64,000 bases of DNA from an uncultured Bacteroidales bacterium (GTDB lineage Bacteria > Bacteroidota > Bacteroidia > Bacteroidales > ML635J-15): NCBI GenBank assembly GCA_905234755.1, contig CAJOIT010000001.1, positions 434,001 through 498,000 on the forward strand, in the 5' to 3' direction. A program made the position numbers and the translations under genes. The notes under the pieces were generated by a model. The model was given only the letters and a program-made list of their open reading frames with translations. It was not told where the DNA came from and did not search any database. Numbering within the stretch: the stretch's first letter is position 1; every line of letters starts with the position of its first letter. Shown piece by piece: positions 23,678-31,593 of this stretch.

Positions 23678-24073
23678 ATGAAAGCAAAAGTAACATTTTT
23701 GATGGTAATGGTAGCGTTCTTCTTCGCAAGCCAAGTTTCAGCACAGGAAATCTTAACAGCAACTAGAGTTGTAAAGTCAAGAGGTGCACAGTCTGAGTAT
23801 GTTGTTCCACAGGGTGACAACGCAATTGAAAGACCAGTTCTCTCAAGAGGTGGTTGCGTAGTAAAGCTCGACAACTGGACAGGTTATTATGTTGATATTT
23901 GGGTAGACAAGGCTTACAAGGGCCGTCTGAATCCATGGGAAAACTCACAGCTCATTCTCCCGGAAGGTTTCAACGAAGTTTACTGCCGCACAATGGGTGA
24001 AAGCTACCAGTGGCAGTCGGGTGGCGAATGCAACGAACAGTTCGTTCTGCAGGTGCCAGAAGAAGACGAATAA
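23678..24073 (+). CDS. Small secreted protein of unknown function
   Basis: A 131-residue protein with a classic signal peptide (MKAKVTFLMVMVAFFFASQVSA, cleavage before Q23). The mature 109 residues contain CVVKLDNWTGYYVDIWVDKAYKG, a strand-rich block, and two Cys near the C-terminus (FNEVYCRT, GGECNEQ) that might pair. I recognise no family. It is codon-regular and in its own unit, with two sigma54-like elements upstream and a strong terminator at 24090. The next gene is a secreted metacaspase, so a functional link is possible but not shown. Confidence 0.78.
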   Translation: MKAKVTFLMVMVAFFFASQVSAQEILTATRVVKSRGAQSEYVVPQGDNAIERPVLSRGGCVVKLDNWTGYYVDIWVDKAYKGRLNPWENSQLILPEGFNEVYCRTMGESYQWQSGGECNEQFVLQVPEEDE

Positions 24074-24089
24074 GAGAATTTAATAAGTA

Positions 24090-24120
24090 GAATGATGAGC
24101 CAAGCGGCTCATCATTCTTT
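24090..24120 (+). terminator. Rho-independent terminator before the metacaspase gene
   Basis: Perfect 12-bp stem GAATGATGAGCC / GGCTCATCATTC with an AAGC loop, followed by TTT. It ends the small secreted-protein unit. Confidence 0.88.
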
Positions 24121-24142
24121 GTAAATTTTAAAAGTTAGAGAT

Positions 24143-26179
24143 ATGAAAAAGATAATAATATTAGTAACAGCGTTTTTGCTCGCTGCTGTTTGCGCAAATG
24201 CTCATAAGTATGCGCTGATTATCGCAGTCGGCAACTACGACCAGAACTTGACCGGATGGTATCCTATCAGTGCTGATCACGATGTTCCACTGATCCAGAA
24301 GACTTTGACTGGACTTGGATTCAAGGAAGAGGACATCATGTACTTGAAGGACGAGCAGGCTACCAAGGCTGGTATGGTTAACGCTTTCAACGAACTCCTT
24401 GCAAAGGTTTCGGAAGGCGATGAGGTCGTTATACATTATAGCGGTCACGGACATCAGATTTTCGATGACAATGGCGACGAAATCGATGGTCTAGATGAAT
24501 GCCTCGTTTGCTACGACGCTCCTATGAAAATGACTGAAGGCTACGATGGTAGCTTGCATTTTAGGGACGATGAACTTGGCGCTGTAGTTGAGAAATTCCG
24601 CATTAAGTTGGGCAAGGACGGACATATCCTTCTTTTCCTCGACTCATGCCACTCTGGTACAGGTACTCGTGGTGCTGCCAAGGTAAGAGGCGGTGCTCCA
24701 GCTTTGGTTCCTGCAGGATGGCACGCTCCAAGCGGTGCTCCTAAGACCGACGGTAAGGTTGGTATGGGAATGGGTGCAACTAGCTCGCGTGGTGCTGTTG
24801 ATGCAAACAACCTCGCAAAGTATGTTGTATTCTCTGGCGCAAGTGCAAACGAACTTAACTACGAAACATTTGACGATGAAAACAATTCGGTTGGTTCGTT
24901 GTCATACTGCTTGTACAAGTCGTTCTCACAGATGAAGGAAGGCGATACCTATCGTCAGGTATTTGCAAGGATAATGGCTGAGATGGCTGCTAAGGCTCCT
25001 TTCCAGAATCCTGCAATCGAAGGTGATGTTGACTATACAGTTTTCGGTGGTGACTTCACCACTCAGGCAGAATACTTCAATATGACATCAGTAAAGAACG
25101 ATTCTGTTATCACAATCAACGCAGGTCGTCTTGTAGGTGTAAATCCTGGTACTACAGTAGCATTCGTTGCTCCTGGTACTTCACGCCTCGATGACAATAC
25201 AGAGGTTATCACAACTGGTCGCGTTATCAGTTCCGAAAACTTCAAGTCGCGCGTTGCTCTTGATACCAAGAAGAAATTCAAAACAGCTCAGGATGCATGG
25301 GTATTCGTAAAGGCTAGAACTTTCACTGACCAGAAGATTAAGGTCAGCATTGACCCAGAAATGGATCCGGCTTTGAAGAATGCTCTCAATAAGGAAATTT
25401 CAAATTCAAGTTTCGCAGAACTTACAACAGAGGCTCCAGAAATCACATTGAACTACGGTCGTACCCGTGGTGCAAAGGTTATCTCTGTAAGCAATGCATT
25501 GTACAACAAGGAACTTCATAAGATTTCAAATGTTGACGAATCTGCTCTCGAATCGGATGTAATGTCAACCTTGAACAATTTTGCACAAGGTAAGATTATT
25601 AAGGATTTGGATTTCACCGATGACCGTTTCAATATTGTAATGGAACTTCTTCCTGTTGAAGCTGACATTTATGACGATGGAACATTTGAAATTACCGAAT
25701 ATCTTGACAAGGATAAGTTTGTTGTAAACGAAGTTCCTGGTTTCACAGCAGAAAACATGGCTGTAATCAAGGTTACAAACAATGGTACAAAGAAGGCTTT
25801 CTTCAATATCATTGACATTCAGCCTGATGGTTTCATCAACCCGATTATCCCGACTGTTAACGACAGCGATGGTCGTGAATACTACCTCGAACCGGGCGAA
25901 TCAGCAATCCTCAAGAATACAATCGTAATGTTTGGTCCACCATACGGAAACGAAGTATTCAAGGTTATTGCAACCGACAAGCCATTCAACCTGTCTGCTA
26001 CAATTATGCAGCACGGTAGCTCTTCGAGAGGCGACTCATCCAACATCTTCGAAAGCGCACTTGGCATTGGCAACTCTGGTGTTAACACCCGTGGTGCTGC
26101 AACAATCAGCGCAAAGAAGCAGGATGACAAGATGGGAACTTTCGAATACACTTTCAAGATTATGGAAGGCGAAGAATAA
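24143..26179 (+). CDS. Secreted caspase-family (C14) peptidase with C-terminal accessory domains
   Basis: A 678-residue protein. Signal peptide MKKIIILVTAFLLAAVCANA (1-20). Residues 21-300 are a caspase/metacaspase domain: the catalytic His is in IHYSGHGHQIF (about 95-105), followed by ADECLVCYDA-like acidic residues, and the catalytic Cys is in LFLDSCHSGTGTRG (about 170-183). Residues 300-450 are strand-rich; 530-610 (INPIIPTVNDSDGREYYLEPGES) resemble DUF4384, an Ig-like domain often fused to bacterial caspases. Expected to cleave after Arg or Lys in the periplasm or outside the cell. Preceded by a strong terminator and ended by another, so transcribed alone. Confidence 0.9.
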   Translation: MKKIIILVTAFLLAAVCANAHKYALIIAVGNYDQNLTGWYPISADHDVPLIQKTLTGLGFKEEDIMYLKDEQATKAGMVNAFNELLAKVSEGDEVVIHYSGHGHQIFDDNGDEIDGLDECLVCYDAPMKMTEGYDGSLHFRDDELGAVVEKFRIKLGKDGHILLFLDSCHSGTGTRGAAKVRGGAPALVPAGWHAPSGAPKTDGKVGMGMGATSSRGAVDANNLAKYVVFSGASANELNYETFDDENNSVGSLSYCLYKSFSQMKEGDTYRQVFARIMAEMAAKAPFQNPAIEGDVDYTVFGGDFTTQAEYFNMTSVKNDSVITINAGRLVGVNPGTTVAFVAPGTSRLDDNTEVITTGRVISSENFKSRVALDTKKKFKTAQDAWVFVKARTFTDQKIKVSIDPEMDPALKNALNKEISNSSFAELTTEAPEITLNYGRTRGAKVISVSNALYNKELHKISNVDESALESDVMSTLNNFAQGKIIKDLDFTDDRFNIVMELLPVEADIYDDGTFEITEYLDKDKFVVNEVPGFTAENMAVIKVTNNGTKKAFFNIIDIQPDGFINPIIPTVNDSDGREYYLEPGESAILKNTIVMFGPPYGNEVFKVIATDKPFNLSATIMQHGSSSRGDSSNIFESALGIGNSGVNTRGAATISAKKQDDKMGTFEYTFKIMEGEE

Positions 26180-26200
26180 TTGTTGATAATAAAGTTTTGA

Positions 26201-26230
26201 AAAGCATCTCGAATTCGAGATGCTTTTTTT
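26201..26230 (+). terminator. Palindromic terminator after the metacaspase gene
   Basis: A perfect 26-bp palindrome AAAGCATCTCGAA and complement, followed by TTTT. The T-tract runs into a -7 box for the next gene. Confidence 0.9.
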
Positions 26231-26237
26231 ATTTTTG
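26230..26237 (+). promoter_or_regulatory. -7 box embedded in the terminator T-tract
   Basis: TATTTTTG matches TAnnTTTG and ends 4 bases before the ATG at 26242. If used, the transcript would start at or very near the start codon, i.e. be leaderless. Confidence 0.45.
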
Positions 26238-26241
26238 TCGT

Positions 26242-26703
26242 ATGAAAAAGGTATTGATACTTGTGGCTTTTGTCCTTGCGTTTGCATCTTTACGGGCGCA
26301 AAACCTTCCTGCATGGTTGCTCGGAACATGGGAAATACCATCGGTTTCGGCGTATGCTGGCAGTTCTTTCGAGGAATGGACAAAAGTTTCAAATGATCAA
26401 TGGGAAGGAAAGACCTATCGTATGTTTGGAAAGGATACGATAATTTTCGATAGGATGAAAATGCTTGTTGAAGGAGGGAAAGTCGTTATTAAGATGACGG
26501 CAGAAAAGGAGGGCAAGCGGTTTGAAGCAAGTTTCGTAGGAACCAAGCTTTGCGAAGAACTATGGGCGTTTGAATGTCCTGAAGCCGATTCCCCATCAGC
26601 AATATACTATCGTAATCTCGGCAATGGTCAGGTATATGTGTGGACCGAGGTCAAGACAAGTTTCGATGTTTGTGCCGACTTCATAATGTACAAGCAGAAA
26701 TGA
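26242..26703 (+). CDS. Small secreted protein, DUF6265-like
   Basis: A 153-residue protein with signal peptide (MKKVLILVAFVLAFASLRAQ). The mature part starts NLPAWLLGTWEIP and continues with EEWTKVSNDQWEGKTYRMFGKDTIIFDRM, similar in pattern to DUF6265, a lipocalin-like periplasmic family. An upstream in-frame ATG at 26197 is rejected because that stretch is the terminator of the previous gene. The last codon overlaps the start of the next gene (ATGA at 26700). Confidence 0.8.
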   Translation: MKKVLILVAFVLAFASLRAQNLPAWLLGTWEIPSVSAYAGSSFEEWTKVSNDQWEGKTYRMFGKDTIIFDRMKMLVEGGKVVIKMTAEKEGKRFEASFVGTKLCEELWAFECPEADSPSAIYYRNLGNGQVYVWTEVKTSFDVCADFIMYKQK

Positions 26704-27164
26704 ACTTAGGTTTTCCTATATTGTGTTTCCCACCATACGATTTCCGCATGAAATCAGAAGCTGGCAAATCGTTTATTTTTGATGAGATACGCAAGAAGTG
26801 GGTTGTCTGTACACCTGAAGAATGGGTTAGGCAGAACCTTGTGCGATTTTTGGTGCAGGATTGTGCATATCCGCAGGCGCTTGTTGCTCTCGAAAGGCAG
26901 GTTAAGGTTGCCGAGCGCAGTTTGCGTTTCGATGCTTTGATTTACGACCGCGAAATAAATCCGCTAATGCTTATTGAATGCAAGGCACCATCGGTAAAGC
27001 TTACGCAAAAGGTTTTCGACCAGATTTGGCACTACAACTATGAGGTAAAAGCACCATTTTTCATTGTTACCAACGGAATTAACCTTGTTATGGGGCGCTA
27101 CGATATTTCTACTGGCGTAGAGATTTTCGATAGCGTAAAGGCGTTTGATGAGTTGAAGAGGTAA
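26700..27164 (+). CDS. HsdR N-terminal-like (HSDR_N_2) nuclease-fold protein
   Basis: A 154-residue protein containing only the N-terminal nuclease-fold domain of type I restriction R subunits. EEWVRQNLVRFLVQ, then the PD-(D/E)xK motif spread over LRFDALIYDREINPLMLIECKAP (Asp in RFDALI, ECK at the end), then QIWHYNYEVKAPFFIVTNG. Such stand-alone proteins are widespread and single-copy in Bacteroidota, so it is not clearly a defence gene. The start overlaps the preceding stop (ATGA), which indicates co-translation; a longer in-frame start at 26640 would overlap that gene by 64 bases. Confidence 0.85.
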   Translation: MNLGFPILCFPPYDFRMKSEAGKSFIFDEIRKKWVVCTPEEWVRQNLVRFLVQDCAYPQALVALERQVKVAERSLRFDALIYDREINPLMLIECKAPSVKLTQKVFDQIWHYNYEVKAPFFIVTNGINLVMGRYDISTGVEIFDSVKAFDELKR

Positions 27165-27187
27165 AAAAAGAGGCTGCTGAGCAGCCC
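27165..27187 (-). terminator. Terminator for the riboswitch-controlled gene
   Basis: Read on the minus strand: GGCTGC / GCAGCC stem with a TCA loop, followed by CTC and seven T. It lies directly after the minus-strand stop codon and next to the convergent gene's stop. Confidence 0.85.
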
Positions 27188-27192
27188 CTTCA

Positions 27193-30100
27193 TTATTTGA
27201 GAATCACCTTGCTATTTAGTAGTTTGTCATCAATTTTGATTCTGATGTTATAAACACCTTTTGCAAAATCAGAAAGGTCAAGTTGTTGACTTTCTCCAAA
27301 ACTATATCCGTACGATACTTCTTGTCCCATGACATTTACTACGCTGTACTCGAAACCCGTTGCTTGTGGCAAGTTGATGGTAATTTGACCACTTGTCGGG
27401 TTGGGGTAGATGCTCATTGTGGTTTCGTAGTCATTTATGCTTGTTACCAGATTCAATATCACATTTACATTAAAGTCCACATACAAATTACCGCTTGTGG
27501 CGCGAAGTGTCAGAGTTGCAGTATTTTCTTCTGCATTTAAACGCGTGATGTTTAGTGTGTTGTTTTCCACCTGAGCAGAAACGGCTGTTTCGTTGCTGTT
27601 TGTGAGAAGCGAATAAACAATAGCATCATCCGGACTATCGTCATCGGTGGCAACGCCAGTTAAATCAATTGTGGTTGAGTCTGGGAATAAGTTTGAAGTC
27701 CAGTCTGCAACAGGATTTGCGATGTATGGAGGCTGGTCCTCGTGTGGAGTGGGTGCTGTTCCGTTGAAATCATCCATGCAGAAGTAGGCAGGTGTGAGCA
27801 TACCACCGCCGTTGCTAATGGTTGATTCCAAACTAAATGAGATTGATGCAACTTCGCCTAGCGAACTTAGGTCGAACCATTCCCATGTATTCAAAATGTA
27901 ATCGTCATCGGAATTGTCGAAGCGGTAGTCTGCCAAATAGAAGTCCAAGCTGCCAGTCGTGTTGCCATTCGAATCCTTGCCTGTAGCATGAAGTACAAAG
28001 TAATCTGGGTCAGTCCCGTTGCTTCCGCCAAAAACTAGACCATACTCACCATAAAGCATGTGATTGTATGCCCAAAGGTTATTGGTGACATAGCATCCTG
28101 TAACCGAGTGTGCCAATCCATCAGCAGCGGTAATTTCTGTGCGTGATCCGTAAGTATATGCAACAGCATAGTTTGACGAACCATTGTGTCCCTCGCCAAC
28201 GATTGCGGTGTATTGCGCATCCAATCCATCCAGTGATGTATCTGTTCTATTTGAAGCAGTGAAACCACCCCAGAAATATGTCGAATAGTAATTGCTGAAT
28301 AGCCAACCTCTACTCATCATTTGAGATTCGCCTTCTTGCGCTGGAGTCCAGTAGCTTTGCGAAGAAAGTTCAACATCTTCGAAGTCGGCAGTTGCAATTT
28401 CAATTGTAAATTCTGAGCCCGATACCGATACATTCATTTCTGCTGTTTTGCCATTGCTGGTAGCGGTAACGACAACATTGCCGGTAAATTCGTTTGGCGT
28501 ATTGCGTACAATGACAAGCATGTCATCATAATCTATATATGCGGTTACATAATCTCCTTCAGCCTCGGCTTCGTATTCCATAAATAGGTTGTTGTTGTCG
28601 GGGTCGTCGAAAACGCCTTCCAAATCAAACGAAAGTGTTTGTGGGAAAGTCGTGAAAACAACTGGACCAAGTGGATTTGCAACTACTGGTGGCATGTCCT
28701 GTGCTACGCATGTAACTGAAAACGATGTTGTGATTGTGTCTTCTGCGCTAATGGCCTGTAATGTGATGGTTGAAACACCGCCAGTTGAAAGAAGTCTTTC
28801 CAAAGATACGGTATTGTTTTGCAATGTTGCGCTTACGAGTGTCGGATTGCTGTTCGAAAGCAATGAAACTACAATGTTTTCATTATCATCGTCTGGGTCA
28901 TCGAAGACATTGGATATGTCAACATTCCTGCTGTCGGGGAAATTTTCCATTGTAATGTCGCTGATAGGATTAAGCACAATTGGCGGTTGATTTGTGTCGG
29001 CAAAATGTTCATCAGCACCGGCGCAGGGTGTTTGCGAACGTGTTTCCCCGTCAATGTCTGTGGTGACATACGACAGCGGATTGGCAACATTAATGCCATC
29101 ATTGCTCATTAAGTGTAGATCTTGAGCGCTTACAAACGATGGTGTGCATATTGCGGAATTTGCATCAAGGCTAACCGAGTCTGTCCAGTCTGCCAAGGTG
29201 GCGCAGTCGCTGGAACCGTTCCTGCCGAAGTTTGAACAAGTGTACGAAACGCGGTTGTAGTCGCTGTATCGCTCTGAGATAGCGACATTGAAGCGTAGAA
29301 CATATCCTTCGTTGGATTCATTGACAAGAAGATTGTTGTAAAAATGAATTTTCTGTACTTTTTTTTCAACATGGATATTGCCGTTAGAACCAGATCCTGA
29401 ACACTTAAAAGTATTATGTGCACAATCTATATATGAATCTAAATTTGTATTGCTGCCATTTGAGATTCTGAAGCAATAGCTATAACTCGATGCGTTGGAA
29501 TTAAGATTTACAATGTTGTTCCTGAAAATGATATGATTTTCTTCGTTGCCTACGCATGGACGCAGTTTTACCGCTGTGGTGTAACTTGTTGTTCTGGTAA
29601 CATTAATTACATTATTCTCGAACACGCAGGCATTGTAGCATTGGTAAGCATCAATAGCATTATAGTCTGTCTTATAGTCGTTTGCATTGACAATGGTGTT
29701 GCCGCGAACTATTGCATCGTTATAAAAAGATATATATATGGATTTGAACTGCTGGTTTGAGAACGAGCAGTTTTCCACTATAACGCCAGTGTTGAACTGC
29801 GACATATTATATCCTTGCAAATATAGAGCAACGCCTCCATTTATAAATTGGCATCCAACAAATTCGTTGTTGTTGCAATACACACCTGACCCGCTGTTCA
29901 TGTGAACCAAATTTTTGTCGTTGTCGGTCGATGACGAGTTGAAATCGTATCCGACAAACCGTACATTCTCGAAGCGTGAGTTGTTTACACTACCTGTAAA
30001 ACGAAGCAACTGTGCTTTGTTTTCCGAAGTTGTCGTGATTGTCAAGTTCTCAAATGTAACGAAATTTGCGCCATTGAGTTTCACAGTGCTGTTGTCGGTG

Positions 30101-30405
30101 TAACCTGCATTGCTAGTTATGACAACCTGCTGATTGTCGGTTCCCATACCTCTGAAAATAACTCTGTTTGTAGTACTTGTTCCCGAGATGGAGTTGATTG
30201 TTACATACTCCTCGTAGGAACCTGGGGAAACTTGGAAAATTACTTCGCCAGAGACACCTGCCGACAAAGCGGATGCTGCTGCGCTGAATGATGGATAGTC
30301 AGGGTTGTCAGCATTATTGGAGCTGATTGTGTAAGTTCCTGACAATTGTGCGTTTGCGCTCACTACAAAGAGGAACACTAGGAGGAAAAGTGAAATGTTT
30401 CGCAT
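27193..30405 (-). CDS. Secreted beta-helix protein with DUF4465-like domain and T9SS type A tail, under a B12 riboswitch
   Basis: A 1070-residue protein. Signal peptide MRNISLFLLVFLFVVSANA (1-19). Approximately 20-480: right-handed beta-helix (VIFRGMG, FVTFENLTI, SRFENVRFVG, VIVENCSFSN, CVFENNVIN). 485-670: two Ig/cadherin-like modules starting PPIVLNPISDI and PPVVANPLGPV. 671-884: a domain matching DUF4465 in pattern (FEDVEL, FWGGFTASNRTD, YVTNNLWAYNHMLYG, YFVLHATGKDSNG, FYLADYR, WFDLSSLGEV, YFCMDDF). 888-985: another Ig-like module. 990-1070: T9SS sorting tail (SIYPNPTSGQITINL). The transcript starts with a cobalamin riboswitch, so the gene should be repressed by B12. I recall DUF4465 proteins (BtuH) as surface B12-binding proteins of gut Bacteroidetes; that is why I infer corrinoid capture. 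The ATG at 30405 begins the signal peptide; a longer in-frame start at 30450 is less likely. Confidence 0.88.
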   Translation of the reverse strand: MRNISLFLLVFLFVVSANAQLSGTYTISSNNADNPDYPSFSAAASALSAGVSGEVIFQVSPGSYEEYVTINSISGTSTTNRVIFRGMGTDNQQVVITSNAGYTDNSTVKLNGANFVTFENLTITTTSENKAQLLRFTGSVNNSRFENVRFVGYDFNSSSTDNDKNLVHMNSGSGVYCNNNEFVGCQFINGGVALYLQGYNMSQFNTGVIVENCSFSNQQFKSIYISFYNDAIVRGNTIVNANDYKTDYNAIDAYQCYNACVFENNVINVTRTTSYTTAVKLRPCVGNEENHIIFRNNIVNLNSNASSYSYCFRISNGSNTNLDSYIDCAHNTFKCSGSGSNGNIHVEKKVQKIHFYNNLLVNESNEGYVLRFNVAISERYSDYNRVSYTCSNFGRNGSSDCATLADWTDSVSLDANSAICTPSFVSAQDLHLMSNDGINVANPLSYVTTDIDGETRSQTPCAGADEHFADTNQPPIVLNPISDITMENFPDSRNVDISNVFDDPDDDNENIVVSLLSNSNPTLVSATLQNNTVSLERLLSTGGVSTITLQAISAEDTITTSFSVTCVAQDMPPVVANPLGPVVFTTFPQTLSFDLEGVFDDPDNNNLFMEYEAEAEGDYVTAYIDYDDMLVIVRNTPNEFTGNVVVTATSNGKTAEMNVSVSGSEFTIEIATADFEDVELSSQSYWTPAQEGESQMMSRGWLFSNYYSTYFWGGFTASNRTDTSLDGLDAQYTAIVGEGHNGSSNYAVAYTYGSRTEITAADGLAHSVTGCYVTNNLWAYNHMLYGEYGLVFGGSNGTDPDYFVLHATGKDSNGNTTGSLDFYLADYRFDNSDDDYILNTWEWFDLSSLGEVASISFSLESTISNGGGMLTPAYFCMDDFNGTAPTPHEDQPPYIANPVADWTSNLFPDSTTIDLTGVATDDDSPDDAIVYSLLTNSNETAVSAQVENNTLNITRLNAEENTATLTLRATSGNLYVDFNVNVILNLVTSINDYETTMSIYPNPTSGQITINLPQATGFEYSVVNVMGQEVSYGYSFGESQQLDLSDFAKGVYNIRIKIDDKLLNSKVILK

Positions 30406-30412
30406 AATATTA

Positions 30413-30432
30413 ATTATTACGAAGTTAATAAT
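30413..30432 (-). promoter_or_regulatory. Hairpin just upstream of the riboswitch-controlled start codon
   Basis: Seven-base arms ATTATTA / TAATAAT around a six-base centre, ending 7 bases before the ATG at 30405. It could take part in translational control by the riboswitch, but the pairing with the aptamer was not modelled. Confidence 0.4.
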
Positions 30433-30513
30433 ATAGCAAGACATTCGCAAGAAAGGCGCATAATTGCACCGCTTAGCACCACCCTTGTTCCCGAAGGCTT
30501 GCCGTTAATTATT

Positions 30514-30659
30514 TGTTCTGGCAGGTCTTCTGACTCACCTGAACCGGACACCTTCCCATCCAAACATGGTGGACAGTGGTTTGTTATTGCCCAGTCTTAC
30601 ACAGGTTTACAGCAGCGGGCACTGTTGCCGATTTGCACGGCATTCCCTTAACCAAAACA
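30514..30659 (-). promoter_or_regulatory. Cobalamin (B12) riboswitch
   Basis: On the minus strand the hallmarks of the AdoCbl class appear in order: P1 arm TGTTTTGG, GGGAATGCCGTGCAAATCGGC, the AGTGCCCGCTGCTGTAA core, a B12 box CCACTG (30574-30579 on the plus strand), GGGAAGGTG, GAGTCAGAAGACCTGCC, and the closing P1 arm CCAGAACA, which pairs with the first arm over 8 bp with one wobble. A TAATTTTG -7 box at 30664-30671 places the transcription start at the first base of P1. It leads into the secreted DUF4465 protein at 27193-30405. Confidence 0.95.
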
Positions 30660-30663
30660 GTTG

Positions 30664-30671
30664 CAAAATTA
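30664..30671 (-). promoter_or_regulatory. -7 box driving the B12 riboswitch transcript
   Basis: Minus strand TAATTTTG, 5 bases before the P1 stem of the riboswitch. Confidence 0.7.
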
Positions 30672-30752
30672 GTGTTTTTTTCGTTGGGAGAAAAGATTGC
30701 TATGGCTTGTTTTTTATCGCAATAAATATTTTGCCAAAACTCACATAGGAAT

Positions 30753-30760
30753 TATCTTTG
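30753..30760 (+). promoter_or_regulatory. -7 box for the DUF1295 gene
   Basis: TATCTTTG with an upstream TTTG (30729-30732) about 20 bases before it, close to the full -33/-7 arrangement of Bacteroidota promoters; divergent from the riboswitch promoter. Confidence 0.7.
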
Positions 30761-30786
30761 CTGAACGGTAATAAAAATGTAATGTC

Positions 30787-31590
30787 ATGATGTATCTGCT
30801 TATTTTGCTTGCGGTTTCGCTCGCAGTTTCGGCTGTAGGATGGAAATATTTCATCTATTTCTTCAGTTTAGGGTATGGATATGGCGTTGCTGCTCTTGCA
30901 GTTGCAATGCTAGTAATGTTTGGTGGTGCAATATCGCTGCCGACTATAGCACTATGTGCTTTGTTTTTTGTGTTCGGCTGCAGGTTGGGAACCTATTTGC
31001 TTGTGCGAGAACGCAAGGCTACAGCTTATCGTAAAATCCTTTACGACCCGTCGTTGCAGAAGAAAAAGCCTATTGGTGTGATTATTAGCGTATGGCTGTT
31101 CTGTGCGATACTGTATGTTGCACAGGTAAGTCCGGTTGCTTTCCGTTTGGCGAATACCGCCGAAGGACTACCAGTCTGCGACCTTTGGGCGTGGATAGGT
31201 GCAGGTGTAATGCTATGCGGAATATTGCTCGAGGCTGTCAGCGACGCACAGAAAAATGCCGCCAAGAAGCGCAACCCCAAGCGTTTTGTCGATACGGGGC
31301 TTTATCGTATAGTTCGCTGTCCAAACTATTTGGGCGAGGTTGTGATATGGACTGGCGCATTGTTGAGCGGTATAGGCGCAAGCCTCTGTGTATGGCAGTG
31401 GGTGATTGTCGCAATTGGATATGCAGGCATTTTGTATGTTATGTTCAGTGGTGCTCGCCGTTTGGAACTCCGTCAGGCGGAAGTTTACGGCAACGATGCC
31501 GAATATCAGGCATACGCCAAGAAAACACCGATTCTGATACCTTTACTTCCTATTTATAGTCTTGCAAAATACAAGTGGTTACAGGCGTAA
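30787..31590 (+). CDS. DUF1295 / steroid-reductase-like membrane protein
   Basis: A 267-residue polytopic membrane protein. Several hydrophobic segments are followed by the C-terminal signature KRFVDTGLYRIVRCPNYLGEVVIWTGAL, where the RxPNYxGE block is the NADPH or SAM-binding motif shared by DUF1295 proteins, steroid 5-alpha reductases and isoprenylcysteine methyltransferases. It may reduce or methylate a lipid; the substrate is unknown. ATG at 30787, or the next codon, also Met. Divergent from the riboswitch gene; the tail nearly meets the convergent idi gene (3-base gap). Confidence 0.85.
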   Translation: MMYLLILLAVSLAVSAVGWKYFIYFFSLGYGYGVAALAVAMLVMFGGAISLPTIALCALFFVFGCRLGTYLLVRERKATAYRKILYDPSLQKKKPIGVIISVWLFCAILYVAQVSPVAFRLANTAEGLPVCDLWAWIGAGVMLCGILLEAVSDAQKNAAKKRNPKRFVDTGLYRIVRCPNYLGEVVIWTGALLSGIGASLCVWQWVIVAIGYAGILYVMFSGARRLELRQAEVYGNDAEYQAYAKKTPILIPLLPIYSLAKYKWLQA

Positions 31591-31593
31591 ACT

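Noticed and set aside
26700..27164. Remnant of a type I restriction enzyme
   Set aside because: Stand-alone HsdR N-terminal-like proteins of this length are common in Bacteroidota; no other type I genes are nearby, so truncation is not implied.
30566..30748. 60-codon plus-strand open frame
   Set aside because: It overlaps the cobalamin riboswitch on the other strand, and its composition follows the aptamer sequence.
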